Shown here one piece after another: positions 37,853 through 48,055 of a stretch of 64,000 nt of DNA. The notes under the pieces were generated by a model, which was given only the letters and a program-made list of their open reading frames with translations, ran no database searches and was not told where the DNA came from. The DNA lies in NCBI RefSeq assembly GCF_045689245.1, contig NZ_CP136865.1, forward strand, positions 3,286,001 to 3,350,000. Direction: 5' to 3'. A program made the position numbers and the translations under genes. Every line of letters starts with the position of its first letter. The stretch's first letter is position 1. The DNA comes from Congregibacter brevis. GTDB taxonomy: Bacteria; Pseudomonadota; Gammaproteobacteria; Pseudomonadales; Halieaceae.

Positions 37853-40450
37853 TTAGTGCACCGTCTCTGTCTGCGACTCACCGTCAAAACTCGGCCTGTC
37901 ATCAATCCAATCTGCGACGATTCTCTGCCCAGGCGCAAAGTCTCCTGCCAGAAGTTTCTGCGCCAGTGGATTCTCCAACTGTTGCTGGATCGCCCGCTTG
38001 AGGGGACGCGCGCCGTAAACGGGATCGAAGCCGCCTTCGACCAGCTGTTCCATAAAGCTGTCGGTAACCTCAAGCCCCAGCTCTCGCTCGGCGAGTCGTG
38101 ATCGAAGTCCTTCGAGCTGGATAGTGGCGATGCCACGAATCTGCTCCTGCAGTAGTGGGTGAAACACCACTGTCTCATCCACACGGTTGATAAACTCAGG
38201 GCGAAAGTGTTGAGAGACAACGCCCATGACCGCGGACTTCATTGCGTCGTAGTTCTCATCCCCGGCAAGCTCTTGGATCAGATCTGACCCCAGATTAGAC
38301 GTCATCACGATCACCGTGTTACGAAAATCGACGGTTCTACCTTGACCATCGGTGAGCCTGCCATCATCCAGCACTTGTAACAAAATATTAAAGACATCCG
38401 GATGCGCCTTTTCGATCTCGTCGAGCAGCAGTAGGGAATAGGGGCGACGACGCACAGCCTCAGTCAGGTAACCGCCCTCCTCGTAGCCCACATATCCCGG
38501 GGGCGCACCAATGAGGCGTGCAACGGAATGCTTCTCCATAAATTCAGACATATCGATGCGCACCATTGCCTGCTCGCTGTCGAACAGAAAATCCGCCAGC
38601 GCCTTACAAAGCTCGGTCTTACCCACACCGGTAGGTCCCAAAAACAAAAAGGATCCATTAGGACGACCAGGGTCAGAGAGACCGGCGCGAGATCGACGTA
38701 CCGCATTCGCAACGGCAACTACAGCCTCATCCTGTCCGACAACCCGATCATGAAGAGCATCCTCCATGCGCAGGAGCTTATCTCGATCCCCCTCCAACAT
38801 TTTAGAAATGGGGATACCCGTCCAGCGTGACACAACCTCAGCAACCTCTTCATCGGTGACCTTATTGCGCAGAAGGGTTCGCTCTACATTTTCAGCCGCC
38901 TGCGCCTGTGTGAGCTTCTTCTCGAGTTCCGGGAGCTTGCCGTACTGTAGTTCTGACATCCGGGTTAAATCGCCCGCACGACGCGCCGTTTCAAGGTCTA
39001 ACTTTACTTGTTCTATATCACTTTTAACTGATGCGGCGCCCTGCAGTGAGGCCTTCTCCGCCTTCCACACCTCCTCCAAGTCAGCAAATTCTTTCTCGAT
39101 CCCGGTTATCTGCTCATTCAGCAGTGCCAGTTGCTTCACTGCGGACTCATCTTCATCTTTGCGAACGGCTTCCCGCTCGATCTTAAGCTGAATGAGTCGT
39201 CGCTCGAGGCGATCAAGCGCCTCAGGCTTGGAGTCAATCTCCATCCGAATACGACTGGCCGCTTCATCAATGAGGTCAATAGCCTTGTCAGGAAGCTGTC
39301 GGTCGGTGATGTAGCGCTGTGAAAGCTGTGCTGCGGCAATGATTGCCGAGTCGGTGATGTCCACACCATGGTGGACCTCATAGCGCTCCTTAAGACCTCG
39401 CAGAATAGCTATTGTGTCTTCTTCGCTGGGCTCTTCTACCAAGACTTTTTGAAAGCGCCGCTCTAGCGCTGCGTCTTTCTCAACATGCTGTCGATACTCG
39501 TTGAGTGTGGTCGCGCCCACGCAATGGAGTTCTCCCCGAGCCAGAGCCGGCTTTAGCATATTGCCTGCATCCATCGAGCCTTCGGCCTTGCCCGCGCCGA
39601 CCATGGTGTGAATCTCATCGATAAAGAGAATCACACGGCCTTCTTCTTTAGACAGCTCATTGAGGAGCGCTTTCAGTCGCTCTTCAAATTCACCGCGGAA
39701 TTTTGTCCCCGCCAGCAAAGCGCCTAAATCCAACGACAGAATTCGCTTGTCGCGCAGACCCTCGGGCACTTCGCCGTTAATAACGCGCTGAGCGAGGCCT
39801 TCAATAATCGCTGTTTTACCCACTCCGGGTTCACCGATGAGCACTGGATTGTTTTTGGTACGGCGCTGCAAAACCTGCACCGTCCTGCGAATTTCATCGT
39901 CCCTACCGATTACCGGATCCAGTTTGCCGTCGCGCGCACGCTCAGTGAGATCAATGGTGTATTTCTCCAGAGCCTGCCGCGTCTCTTCGGCATCGGCGCT
40001 ATCCACGGAAGCACCTCCGCGAACAGCCTCCACAGCCGCTCCAAGACTATCCTGTGTAACACCGCTATTAGTGAGCACTTTGCCCACAGCACCCCCCGCC
40101 TCCAGCAAAGACTGAAGCACAAGCTCGCTGGAGATAAAGCTATCCCCACCCTGCTGGGCTTTTTTGTCGCTCAAATTCAATACCCGGCTTAGATCCGGAG
40201 ATACGTGGACTTCGCCCGTGGAGTTCTGCACCACGGGCATAGCGTCCAACAGGGATCGCAAAGATTGCTGCATGGCGTCGATGTTCGCGCCTGCTCTTTG
40301 CAGCAATGGCCTCGCAGACCCTTCTTGCTGATTGACTAGCGCCTGTAAAAGGTGCGCAGAATCAATCTGATTGTGGTCCCGACCAACCGCCAGTGACTGA
40401 GCATCGGCCAGGGCGTTTTGCAGGGGATTGGTTAACTTGTCCATTCTCAT
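37853..40450 (-). CDS. clpB: ATP-dependent disaggregase ClpB
   Basis: ClpB is the Hsp104-type hexameric chaperone that works with DnaK to dissolve protein aggregates. The 865-residue protein has the N domain (NPLQNALADAQSLAVGRDHNQ), a first AAA+ module (GEPGVGKTA near 205), the coiled-coil middle domain (about 400-530) and a second AAA+ module (GPTGVGKTE near 605). The ATG at 40450 has GGAGGT eight bases upstream. It is preceded by a sigma-32 promoter and lies after rluD and pgeF, the same order as in E. coli. Confidence 0.98.
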   Translation of the reverse strand: MRMDKLTNPLQNALADAQSLAVGRDHNQIDSAHLLQALVNQQEGSARPLLQRAGANIDAMQQSLRSLLDAMPVVQNSTGEVHVSPDLSRVLNLSDKKAQQGGDSFISSELVLQSLLEAGGAVGKVLTNSGVTQDSLGAAVEAVRGGASVDSADAEETRQALEKYTIDLTERARDGKLDPVIGRDDEIRRTVQVLQRRTKNNPVLIGEPGVGKTAIIEGLAQRVINGEVPEGLRDKRILSLDLGALLAGTKFRGEFEERLKALLNELSKEEGRVILFIDEIHTMVGAGKAEGSMDAGNMLKPALARGELHCVGATTLNEYRQHVEKDAALERRFQKVLVEEPSEEDTIAILRGLKERYEVHHGVDITDSAIIAAAQLSQRYITDRQLPDKAIDLIDEAASRIRMEIDSKPEALDRLERRLIQLKIEREAVRKDEDESAVKQLALLNEQITGIEKEFADLEEVWKAEKASLQGAASVKSDIEQVKLDLETARRAGDLTRMSELQYGKLPELEKKLTQAQAAENVERTLLRNKVTDEEVAEVVSRWTGIPISKMLEGDRDKLLRMEDALHDRVVGQDEAVVAVANAVRRSRAGLSDPGRPNGSFLFLGPTGVGKTELCKALADFLFDSEQAMVRIDMSEFMEKHSVARLIGAPPGYVGYEEGGYLTEAVRRRPYSLLLLDEIEKAHPDVFNILLQVLDDGRLTDGQGRTVDFRNTVIVMTSNLGSDLIQELAGDENYDAMKSAVMGVVSQHFRPEFINRVDETVVFHPLLQEQIRGIATIQLEGLRSRLAERELGLEVTDSFMEQLVEGGFDPVYGARPLKRAIQQQLENPLAQKLLAGDFAPGQRIVADWIDDRPSFDGESQTETVH

Positions 40451-40528
40451 AACTATCTACCTCCACAGCGATTCAAGGATCACCGTCAGCCAACGCTGTC
40501 GTTGGCGTGATCATTTATACCCTTATAG

Positions 40529-40556
40529 ATATTGGGGTTTAAGGATCAATTTCAAG
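40529..40556 (-). promoter_or_regulatory. Sigma-32 heat-shock promoter of clpB
   Basis: On the minus strand CTTGAAA (40550-40556) is followed after 12 bases by CCCCAATAT (40529-40537), matching the RpoH consensus CTTGAAA-N11-16-CCCCAT-T. It lies 79 bp before the clpB start and begins 10 bp beyond the pgeF stop, so clpB can be induced separately from rluD-pgeF. Confidence 0.85.
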
Positions 40557-40565
40557 AGCTAGCAG

Positions 40566-41315
40566 TTACTTATCCCGGAGTATGAGGCAGGCCATTCGTC
40601 CGGTTACCCCGTCTCTACGATAAGAAAAAAACCGGTCGGGTTCGTTCACAGTACAAGCGTTAAGACTACTGACATTAAACACACCAAGCCTTTGCAGGCG
40701 CAGCCTCGTCAACTCGGAGAGATCTGCAAGGTAATGTCCGGCGTGATGGGGAGACAAACGAAAACATGCGGATAGACCCGAGCCACTATCTCCTGTAATG
40801 AATGCTGCTCTCACTTCAGGACCAACTTCAAAAACCTCTTTGCCAATTGCCGGCCCCAGCCACGCACAGATTTCCTCCGGAGGAACTTTAAGGGCTGACA
40901 CCGCCGAATCCAGCACGCCTGCGGCCAAACCTCTCCAGCCTGCATGCACTGCTGCTACGACGTCACCGCGCTGGTCAGTCAACAACACGGGTAAGCAGTC
41001 CGCAACCATGACCGCACAGGCGATACCGCTCTCGCAGGTCCAGCAGGCGTCAGCTGGCAAGGGCGTGGTAATGCTGTCGCTTGCTGCTACAACGCGAATG
41101 CCGTGAACCTGATCCATCCACGCAATTTTTGTGTCTTCCGGTAGATGGCTCTGAAGCACGGCACGGTTCTCTAGAACGGCCTCCTCACGGTCTCCAACAT
41201 GGAGTCCAAGATTGAACCCCCTGAAAGGACCTTCGCTATGCCCACCCTCCCGAGTGGTATAAAAAATACGAACGTTGACGGGCCAGTCCTCGAGCGAGGC
41301 TTCCTCAACGCTCAT
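40566..41315 (-). CDS. pgeF: Peptidoglycan editing factor PgeF (YfiH family)
   Basis: A 249-residue DUF152/multicopper-like protein; in E. coli PgeF (YfiH) removes L-Ser-containing muropeptide errors during wall precursor synthesis. Metal-site motifs are DQVHGIRV, MVADCLPVLL (Cys and neighbouring residues) and AAVHAGWRGLAAG. It follows rluD by 6 bp and precedes clpB, the conserved E. coli order. Family members have also been called laccases or polyphenol oxidases. Confidence 0.92.
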   Translation of the reverse strand: MSVEEASLEDWPVNVRIFYTTREGGHSEGPFRGFNLGLHVGDREEAVLENRAVLQSHLPEDTKIAWMDQVHGIRVVAASDSITTPLPADACWTCESGIACAVMVADCLPVLLTDQRGDVVAAVHAGWRGLAAGVLDSAVSALKVPPEEICAWLGPAIGKEVFEVGPEVRAAFITGDSGSGLSACFRLSPHHAGHYLADLSELTRLRLQRLGVFNVSSLNACTVNEPDRFFSYRRDGVTGRMACLILRDK

Positions 41316-41321
41316 GACTGA

Positions 41322-42287
41322 CTAATACTCCAGCCCATCATGTTCGGAGTTCTCCTCCGTCAATATCTGGAGCAGCCGCTCCAAATCATCGGCTAGAGGC
41401 GACTCAAAACTGCAATAATCGCCGGACCCCGGATGTACGAAGCTCAAGCAGCGAGCATGGAGAGCCTGCCGCCGAAACTCGCGGAGCGTATCGGCTAGCC
41501 TATCACTGCACCCTCTGGGGAGCTGCAGCCGGCCGCCGTAGACAGGGTCTCCCAGCAACGGGTAGCCCCGATGGGCCATGTGTACGCGTATCTGATGGGT
41601 CCGCCCGGTTTCGAGTTGCACGTTCAGTGCCGTGTACTGCGCGAACCGCTGGGCGATGCGGTAATGTGTCACCGCAGGCTTCCCGCCATTGGCGACCACT
41701 GCCATACGGGTTCTTTGTCGCGGGTGACGACCTATAGCGGCTTCTATACGTCCACCGCCGCTCGGCACCCCCCGGACGATCGCAAAGTACTCCCGCTGCA
41801 CATCTTTCTTTTGCAGCTGTGCCACGAGACTACGGTGGGCATTCAGAGTTCCTGCGACAACCAGCAGACCACTTGTTTCTTTATCAAGACGATGGACAAT
41901 TCCACCCCTGGGCACCGCCTCCAGAGCGGGCCGGTGATTCAAGAGCGCATTCACCAGGGTGCCATGATGATTTCCCGCCCCGGGATGCACCACTAGCCCC
42001 GCGGGTTTATCGATCACCAGAATTTCCTCGTCTTCGTAAACAATATCCAGCGGCAAGGCCTCTGCCCCCCAAGAGACTTCACTCTCCAGCTCGGCACTTA
42101 GACTGAGCACCGCACCGCTCTCAACCGCATCGCGAGGGCGCGCTTTCGCGCCATCCAGTAAAAGCTGCCCACCGCGGATCCAGGTCTGCAACCGCGCACG
42201 GGAGAACTCAGAAAACAGCTGTGCCGCAGCCTGATCGAAACGCGCCCCCGCAAGATCGTCTCCGGCGGTCGCATTTCTCTCAATCAA
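41322..42287 (-). CDS. rluD: 23S rRNA pseudouridine synthase RluD
   Basis: RluD makes pseudouridines 1911, 1915 and 1917 in helix 69 of 23S rRNA. The N-terminal S4-like RNA-binding domain (RARLQTWIRGGQLLLDG) is followed by the catalytic motif GGIVHRLDKETSGLLVVA with its essential Asp, and by TGRTHQIRVHMAH. The start at 42287 is a TTG with only a weak ribosome-binding site, and no ATG is available. It is divergent from bamD, as in E. coli and Pseudomonas. Confidence 0.95.
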   Translation of the reverse strand: MIERNATAGDDLAGARFDQAAAQLFSEFSRARLQTWIRGGQLLLDGAKARPRDAVESGAVLSLSAELESEVSWGAEALPLDIVYEDEEILVIDKPAGLVVHPGAGNHHGTLVNALLNHRPALEAVPRGGIVHRLDKETSGLLVVAGTLNAHRSLVAQLQKKDVQREYFAIVRGVPSGGGRIEAAIGRHPRQRTRMAVVANGGKPAVTHYRIAQRFAQYTALNVQLETGRTHQIRVHMAHRGYPLLGDPVYGGRLQLPRGCSDRLADTLREFRRQALHARCLSFVHPGSGDYCSFESPLADDLERLLQILTEENSEHDGLEY

Positions 42288-42372
42288 ACGCTTTTCGATT
42301 GTCTGTTCTATGGTTTATGGACTCCCGCGGCTGTGCTTAAATAGCGCCCTTCTTTTATTCGCCGATTTTAGC

Positions 42373-43284
42373 ATGAGCCTTTTTAGTACCCTCGACACGT
42401 CAGCCAAGCGCTGGTCTTATCTCATTAGCCTGCTCTCGGTTTTGCTGATAAGCGGCTGCGCGAACAACGACGAAGAAGGTGACTTCTCGGCAGATAGCGG
42501 CGAACAGCAAATCTATGATGAAGCGCAGCGCTATCTCAACGCGCGAAATTTTGATCTGTCGATACGCGCCTTACAGGCTCTTGAATCCAGATACCCTTTT
42601 GGCCGTTACGCAGAACAGGCTCAGCTGGAGCTGATCTACGCGCATTATGGGGCCTATTCTCCCGAGGCAGCGGTGGAGGCCGCAGACCGCTTTATCCGTC
42701 TGCACCCTCAACATCCTAATGTCGACTACGCCTATTACATGAAGGGCCTGGCAACAGCTACAGCCAGCCAGGACTTCCTTTCCCGCTTTACCCCAACCGA
42801 TAAGACGCTCAGGGATACAAGCTTTGCCAAGGAAGCCTTTGCAGAGTTTTCTCAGCTTGTTACCCGTTTTCCCGACAGCCCCTATGCTGCGGACGCCAAG
42901 TCTCGAATGGTCTACCTGCGCAACCTCTTGGCACGCAACGAGATTCATGTGGCCAACTATTATTTCCGCAGAGGCGCTTACCTAGCGGCTGCAAACCGTG
43001 GTCGTTATGTGGTGGAGAACTTTCAGCGAACCCCCGCTGTGGGTGATGGCCTAGCAGTTATGGCGCAGGGCTATCTGATTCTTGGCATGGACGACCTCGC
43101 CCAGGACGCAATCGACACGCTGGCGCTTAACTACCCAGACCACCCTGCGCTCAACGAGGACGGTGAATTCGATACGGTCTACACCCAAGACGGTGTGCAG
43201 CGATCAATTATCAACAAGCTCAGCTTCGGCCTTTTCGATCCGCCGAAGCCACCTCAGTTCGATAGCCGCAAAGGGATCAGCTAA
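42373..43284 (+). CDS. bamD: Outer membrane assembly lipoprotein BamD
   Basis: BamD is an essential part of the BAM complex that inserts beta-barrel proteins in the outer membrane. The N-terminal signal ends in the lipobox L-I-S-G-C. TPR-like repeats follow: YDEAQRYLNARNFDLSIRALQALESRYPFGRYAEQAQLEL, then HPNVDYAYYMKGLA and FPDSPYAADAKSRMVYLRN. The ATG at 42373 starts the lipoprotein signal; an upstream ATG at 42310 adds residues unlike a signal peptide. Length is 303, a little longer than E. coli (245). Confidence 0.95.
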   Translation: MSLFSTLDTSAKRWSYLISLLSVLLISGCANNDEEGDFSADSGEQQIYDEAQRYLNARNFDLSIRALQALESRYPFGRYAEQAQLELIYAHYGAYSPEAAVEAADRFIRLHPQHPNVDYAYYMKGLATATASQDFLSRFTPTDKTLRDTSFAKEAFAEFSQLVTRFPDSPYAADAKSRMVYLRNLLARNEIHVANYYFRRGAYLAAANRGRYVVENFQRTPAVGDGLAVMAQGYLILGMDDLAQDAIDTLALNYPDHPALNEDGEFDTVYTQDGVQRSIINKLSFGLFDPPKPPQFDSRKGIS

Positions 43285-43290
43285 GGTCTT

Positions 43291-44913
43291 TCAGTCGCCG
43301 ATACGCCAGGCTGAGGTGATCGGGTAACGACGATCCCGCCCAAACCCTCGCTGGGTAATACGAACACCAATAGGCGCCTGCCGGCGCTTGTATTCGTTAA
43401 TGTCGACCAGTCTCACTGCGCGCTCAACATCTTCCCGGGCGATGCCTTCAGCAATAATGGCTTCAGCGCTGAAATCTTGCTCAACGTACAGCTCCAAAAT
43501 TCTATCAAGGACATCGTAAGGTGGCAGGCGATCCTCATCTTTTTGATCAGGAGCCAGCTCTGCTGACGGGGGCCGCTCAATAACCCGATCAGGGATACAA
43601 GGGCCAAGACTGTTTCGGTAGCGGCAGAGTTCGTAAACCAGCGTTTTCGGCACGTCTTTGAGTACGTCAAAGCCTCCTGCCATGTCGCCGTAAAGCGTTG
43701 AATAGCCCACCGCCAACTCGCTCTTGTTCCCCGTGGTTAACACCAGAGACCGTTTCTTGTTTGAGATAGACATGAGCAGAACCCCTCGACAGCGGGCTTG
43801 CAGGTTCTCTTCTGTCGTATCGGCACTAAGCCCCGCAAACTCGTCGCTTAAAGCTGCCAAAAAGCTCTCATAAATCGGCTCAATAGAGATAACGCTGTGA
43901 CGAACACCAAGCGTCGCGCTTTGCTCCGCAGCGTCGGCAATACTGATATCAGATGTATAACGAAAGGGCATCATTACTGCTTCTACCCGCTCCGCCCCCA
44001 AGGCATCTACTGCCACGGCGAGAGTCAGGGCAGAATCAACACCGCCAGAGAGACCGAGAACAACACTCGGAAAGCCATTCTTGTTTACATAGTCACGCAT
44101 GCCCAAAACCAGCGCCTGCCAGATCGCCGCGAGTTCATCCAAAGGCTCCGCCAACGCTGACTGCCTAAAACCCCGACCTGCTTCCCCTCCAGGGAACTCA
44201 CACCAATCAGCAGCCGATTCAAAGCGCGCACTCTGCGCTGCGAGACTACCGTTACTACCCATAGCAAAGGAGCCACCATCAAATACCAGCTCGTCCTGCC
44301 CCCCTACCTGATTCACATAAACCACGGCGACCTGATTGTCGCAGCATCGCTTGGCGACTAAATCCATGCGTTCCTGCTGTTTCCCCCGATGGAAAGGCGA
44401 CGCGTTGAGATTAATCAACAGCTCAGCGCCTGCAGAAGCTGCCGCAGCGCTAGGCCCGGGCACCCAAATATCTTCACAGATACTGAGACCCACCTTTGTA
44501 CCCTGAATGTCAAAAACACAGGGCCGTGAACCGGCAGCAAAATATCGTTTCTCGTCAAAGACCTGATAATTGGGAAGCTCGTTCTTGTGGTACTCGACTT
44601 TTAGTTCCCCCTCGTGGAACACGCCCGCACAGTTATAAAGAATATCGCCCCTGCGAATGGGATAGCCGACAATGACCCAAGCGTTTGAAGGCAGTTCCCG
44701 ACACAAGCGGTCAATCGAGTCGTTCACACGCTTACACAGCGCTGGCCGTAGTAACAAGTCCTCTGGCGGATAGCCGGAAAGCGTCAATTCGGGAAAAACC
44801 ACAACCGGCGACTCCTGACTTAGGGAAGCCTGATTTGCGATTTGAATAACCTGATTTGTGTTACCGACAAAATCGCCCACATGAGTGTTTATCTGGGCCA
44901 TCAAAATGTGCAT
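43291..44913 (-). CDS. nadE: Glutamine-dependent NAD+ synthetase
   Basis: NadE amidates deamido-NAD to NAD using glutamine. The 540-residue protein fuses an N-terminal nitrilase-type amidotransferase (triad Glu in VVVFPELTLSGYPPEDLLLR, Lys in YHKNELPNY, Cys in GLSICEDIW) with a C-terminal synthetase. The synthetase carries the ATP-pyrophosphatase loop LGLSGGVDSALT near residue 290. This is the long form that does not need free ammonia. It converges on bamD with a 6-bp gap and is divergent from pilS. Confidence 0.96.
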   Translation of the reverse strand: MHILMAQINTHVGDFVGNTNQVIQIANQASLSQESPVVVFPELTLSGYPPEDLLLRPALCKRVNDSIDRLCRELPSNAWVIVGYPIRRGDILYNCAGVFHEGELKVEYHKNELPNYQVFDEKRYFAAGSRPCVFDIQGTKVGLSICEDIWVPGPSAAAASAGAELLINLNASPFHRGKQQERMDLVAKRCCDNQVAVVYVNQVGGQDELVFDGGSFAMGSNGSLAAQSARFESAADWCEFPGGEAGRGFRQSALAEPLDELAAIWQALVLGMRDYVNKNGFPSVVLGLSGGVDSALTLAVAVDALGAERVEAVMMPFRYTSDISIADAAEQSATLGVRHSVISIEPIYESFLAALSDEFAGLSADTTEENLQARCRGVLLMSISNKKRSLVLTTGNKSELAVGYSTLYGDMAGGFDVLKDVPKTLVYELCRYRNSLGPCIPDRVIERPPSAELAPDQKDEDRLPPYDVLDRILELYVEQDFSAEAIIAEGIAREDVERAVRLVDINEYKRRQAPIGVRITQRGFGRDRRYPITSAWRIGD

Positions 44914-45046
44914 AGAGCGTATCCAACTTTCCGGGTGCGCTATTGTCAGCGATCTAAGGCAGGCTGACTAGATGGGACGAAAACACCAATAGCACTGCTA
45001 GAATGAGGTCTCGCAGTCACAGTCACCCTAGATTGGATAGAAATCC

Positions 45047-46666
45047 GTGAGCAGTCCTGCCATTTTAGTCCCCCCCGGCGCGATGGGATCCGAACAGAAT
45101 TTGCTGCTGTTTCGGATTTATCTAATCTACCGTACCGTGCTGTCGGTGGTTTTCCTGCTCCTGATTACGATTCCCGCGTCTCGTCAACTCGTGGGAGCGC
45201 AGAACCCGACTTTATATATCGCAGTAAGCAGTGTGTTTCTGTTCAGCAACATTGCCTTGCTCGGCGTTGTTGCAGCTCGATGGCAAAGCTCCAACGCGAG
45301 ACTGGTGCTGCTTTTTAGCGTTGATATTGTATGCATTACGCTGTTGAGTGACTCCTCAGGTGGCATGAGCAGCGGCTTGCCATTGTTACTGGCAATCACC
45401 GTTGCTTCTAGTGCGGTTCTGATCAGCAACCGTACCGTTGCGACGCTCGTGGCCGCACTGACCGTACTGGCTGTATTGGGAGATACCCTCCGGCTGATCT
45501 CTACAACGGATGCGGGCGTCACAGCGCTTTTCCCCGCAGGTTTGCTCGGCCTACTGTTTTTTATCGTGTCCGGCATCGTCCAACTCGTCGCCCTTAGGCT
45601 GGGACGTGTGGAGGCCCTCGCCAGTGAACGCGCGAGTGACATCTATCGCCTGCAACGACTGAATGAGCAGATTGTGCAGAACATGCAAACGGGAATTCTC
45701 TTGGTCGACTCTCAGAATCGTGCCAGGGTGCTCAATGCTGCAGCGGGCAGACTATTAGATCCCAGCAGACCCATTGCGCTGGAGCAGGGTCGGTCTCTTA
45801 CCGACTACAGCGACGCGCTTGCTGAACGGATTGAAGAATTTCGCCGCAGCGGTCGCCAAGTAGGCTCACCCTTTGAAGCGGGCGGAGATGGTGCGGAACT
45901 CGTCGCGCGATTTCACAGTCTCGAGGGCGGTGAAGAAGACCAAACTCTAGTGTTCCTCGAGGACTATCGGCCGGTAGCAGCCTACGCGCAGTCCCTGAAG
46001 CTATCCTCGCTGGGCCGCCTAGCCGCTAGCATCGCTCATGAAATCCGTAATCCCTTGGGCGCTATCAGCCATGCTTCACAGCTACTCAACGAGTCCCCTA
46101 CGCTGGCACCCGACGATAAGCGCATGGTGGACATGGTGCTCACAAACAGTCAGCGGGTGAATGACATAGTAGAAAGTGTGTTGCAGATTTCGCGACGGGA
46201 ACCGCCAAAACTGGAAACATTGAAACTCGTCGAATGGATGAGCGGCTATTCCGAGCACTACCATAGTGCCAGAGATAATCCGGGCAAACTTAACATTGAG
46301 TACGTCGCTCCGACGGCTTGCGTGCTTGTAGACCCGGAGCATCTCCAGCGCGTACTTGATAATCTGGTAGACAACGCCATGCGGCACAGTGAACTCGCCA
46401 CCGGCGAGTGCTCCGCTGAACTGAGAATTCGAGTGGATCGCAAAAAGCGTGAGTGTGTCATTGACGTTTACGACGATGGTATCGGAGTTAGCGAAGCAGA
46501 CATCCCTCGGCTCTTCGAACCTTTCTTTACGCGCAGCCAGGGCGGAAGTGGGCTCGGACTGTACCTTTGCCGTGAGCTGTGCGAACTCAATCAAGCCCGA
46601 ATCGCCTATCTGCCGACCACCGAGGGTCGAAGTCGCTTTCAAATCACCATAGAGCATCAGGAGTAA
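45047..46666 (+). CDS. pilS: Sensor histidine kinase PilS
   Basis: PilS senses pilin levels in the inner membrane and phosphorylates PilR. The 539-residue protein has six predicted membrane helices in the first 180 residues, a PAS-like segment (about 200-300) and a HisKA domain with His331 in SIAHEIRNPLGAI. An ATPase domain follows, with N-box DNLVDNAMRH and the G-boxes DDGIGV and GGSGLGLYL. The start is GTG at 45047 with a weak site. pilR follows after 6 bp. The pairing with pilR and the pilus genes downstream supports PilS over a generic kinase. Confidence 0.92.
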   Translation: MSSPAILVPPGAMGSEQNLLLFRIYLIYRTVLSVVFLLLITIPASRQLVGAQNPTLYIAVSSVFLFSNIALLGVVAARWQSSNARLVLLFSVDIVCITLLSDSSGGMSSGLPLLLAITVASSAVLISNRTVATLVAALTVLAVLGDTLRLISTTDAGVTALFPAGLLGLLFFIVSGIVQLVALRLGRVEALASERASDIYRLQRLNEQIVQNMQTGILLVDSQNRARVLNAAAGRLLDPSRPIALEQGRSLTDYSDALAERIEEFRRSGRQVGSPFEAGGDGAELVARFHSLEGGEEDQTLVFLEDYRPVAAYAQSLKLSSLGRLAASIAHEIRNPLGAISHASQLLNESPTLAPDDKRMVDMVLTNSQRVNDIVESVLQISRREPPKLETLKLVEWMSGYSEHYHSARDNPGKLNIEYVAPTACVLVDPEHLQRVLDNLVDNAMRHSELATGECSAELRIRVDRKKRECVIDVYDDGIGVSEADIPRLFEPFFTRSQGGSGLGLYLCRELCELNQARIAYLPTTEGRSRFQITIEHQE

Positions 46667-46672
46667 TCAAGT

Positions 46673-48055
46673 TTGAGCAATAGTCAAACCGCTAGAGTGC
46701 TCATCGTGGATGATGAGCCCGACATTCGAGAGCTTTTGGAGATAACCCTTGGTCGTATGGGATTGGATACCGTCAGCGCCGCCAACCTCAGGGAAGCCTA
46801 TCAACTACTGGATGACGAAAATCCCCTTCAACTCTGCCTAACCGACATGCGTTTGCCTGACGGAAACGGCATAGAGCTTGTAGAACATATTCAGGCGACG
46901 CAGCCCTCCCTACCCGTGGCCATGATTACCGCGCATGGTAATGTTGATAGCGCCATTCGGGCACTGAAAGCCGGTGCGTTCGATTTTATTAGTAAGCCTG
47001 TGGCTCTGGAAAAGCTTCGCTCTCTCATCAGCGCTGCTTTGGAACTTGATCCCATTGATGCCGCGGGTGATGTCTCGGATGATAACGAGCTCATCGGCGA
47101 AACTCACCAGATGGATAAGCTTCGCACGCAGATTGCCAAGCTTGCCCGAAGCCAAGCGCCAGTGCACATACGAGGCGAATCCGGCAGTGGTAAGGAAGTG
47201 GTCGCACGGAACATCCATGGCAAAGGACCAAGAGCTGCAGGCCCCTTCGTCGCCGTTAACTGCGGCGCGATACCCGCAGAACTTATTGAAAGTGAGCTCT
47301 TTGGGCATCTCAAAGGAAGCTTCACGGGCGCGAGTCGTGACAAGCTCGGCTTGTTCCAAGCTGCGGAGGGCGGGACTTTGTTTTTGGACGAAGTTGCAGA
47401 TTTACCGCTTGCCATGCAGGTAAAGCTTTTGCGGGCGATTCAAGAAAAACGTGTGCGTCCCGTGGGCGCAAACGAGGAGGTAGCTACCGATGTGCGCTTG
47501 CTCTCCGCCACCCATAAGAGTCTCGCTAAGGAAGTAGCCGAGGGCCGTTTTCGTGAGGATCTGTTCTTTAGGGTAAACGTTATCGAACTTGAGGTCCCTA
47601 GCCTCAGAGAGAGAAAGGATGACCTGCCTGTGCTTTCGCGGGCTCTCATCAAACGGATTGCAGACGCCCATCATAGCGAGATCCCTGCTATTAGCCCTGC
47701 AGCGATAGCCACGATGAATAACTATCAATTCCCGGGCAATGTACGGGAACTGGAAAACATGCTCGAACGTGCCTTCGCATTGTGCGAGGCCGATGTGATC
47801 GACGCAGAAGACCTTCAAATAGGCAGTATCGAAACGCCCATAACATCGGCAGCGCTCGAGAAATCGGACGCCAAAGGCAGCCAGCTAAACGAGGTTGCTG
47901 GGGACCTCGATGGCTACTTGGCCGATATCGAACGGGGGATACTCAGTGAGGCGCTGGATGCTCATCGCTGGAATCGAACGGAGACCGCGAAAGCTCTTGG
48001 CGTAAGCTTCAGGAGTCTTCGGTATCGAATGAAGAAGCTGGAGCTTGATGATTGA
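46673..48055 (+). CDS. pilR: Sigma-54 response regulator PilR
   Basis: PilR activates pilin genes with RNA polymerase sigma-54. The receiver domain has the acidic pair in DDEPDIRELLE and phosphoacceptor Asp58 (LTDMRLPDG). The AAA+ domain has GESGSGKEVVARNIH and the sigma-54 contact loop GSFTGA, the variant also typical of PilR elsewhere. A C-terminal Fis-type helix-turn-helix ends the 460-residue protein (RTETAKALGVSFRSLRYRMKKL). The start is TTG at 46673 with GGAG nine bases upstream. The pilA that it would control is not in the window. Confidence 0.93.
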   Translation: MSNSQTARVLIVDDEPDIRELLEITLGRMGLDTVSAANLREAYQLLDDENPLQLCLTDMRLPDGNGIELVEHIQATQPSLPVAMITAHGNVDSAIRALKAGAFDFISKPVALEKLRSLISAALELDPIDAAGDVSDDNELIGETHQMDKLRTQIAKLARSQAPVHIRGESGSGKEVVARNIHGKGPRAAGPFVAVNCGAIPAELIESELFGHLKGSFTGASRDKLGLFQAAEGGTLFLDEVADLPLAMQVKLLRAIQEKRVRPVGANEEVATDVRLLSATHKSLAKEVAEGRFREDLFFRVNVIELEVPSLRERKDDLPVLSRALIKRIADAHHSEIPAISPAAIATMNNYQFPGNVRELENMLERAFALCEADVIDAEDLQIGSIETPITSAALEKSDAKGSQLNEVAGDLDGYLADIERGILSEALDAHRWNRTETAKALGVSFRSLRYRMKKLELDD

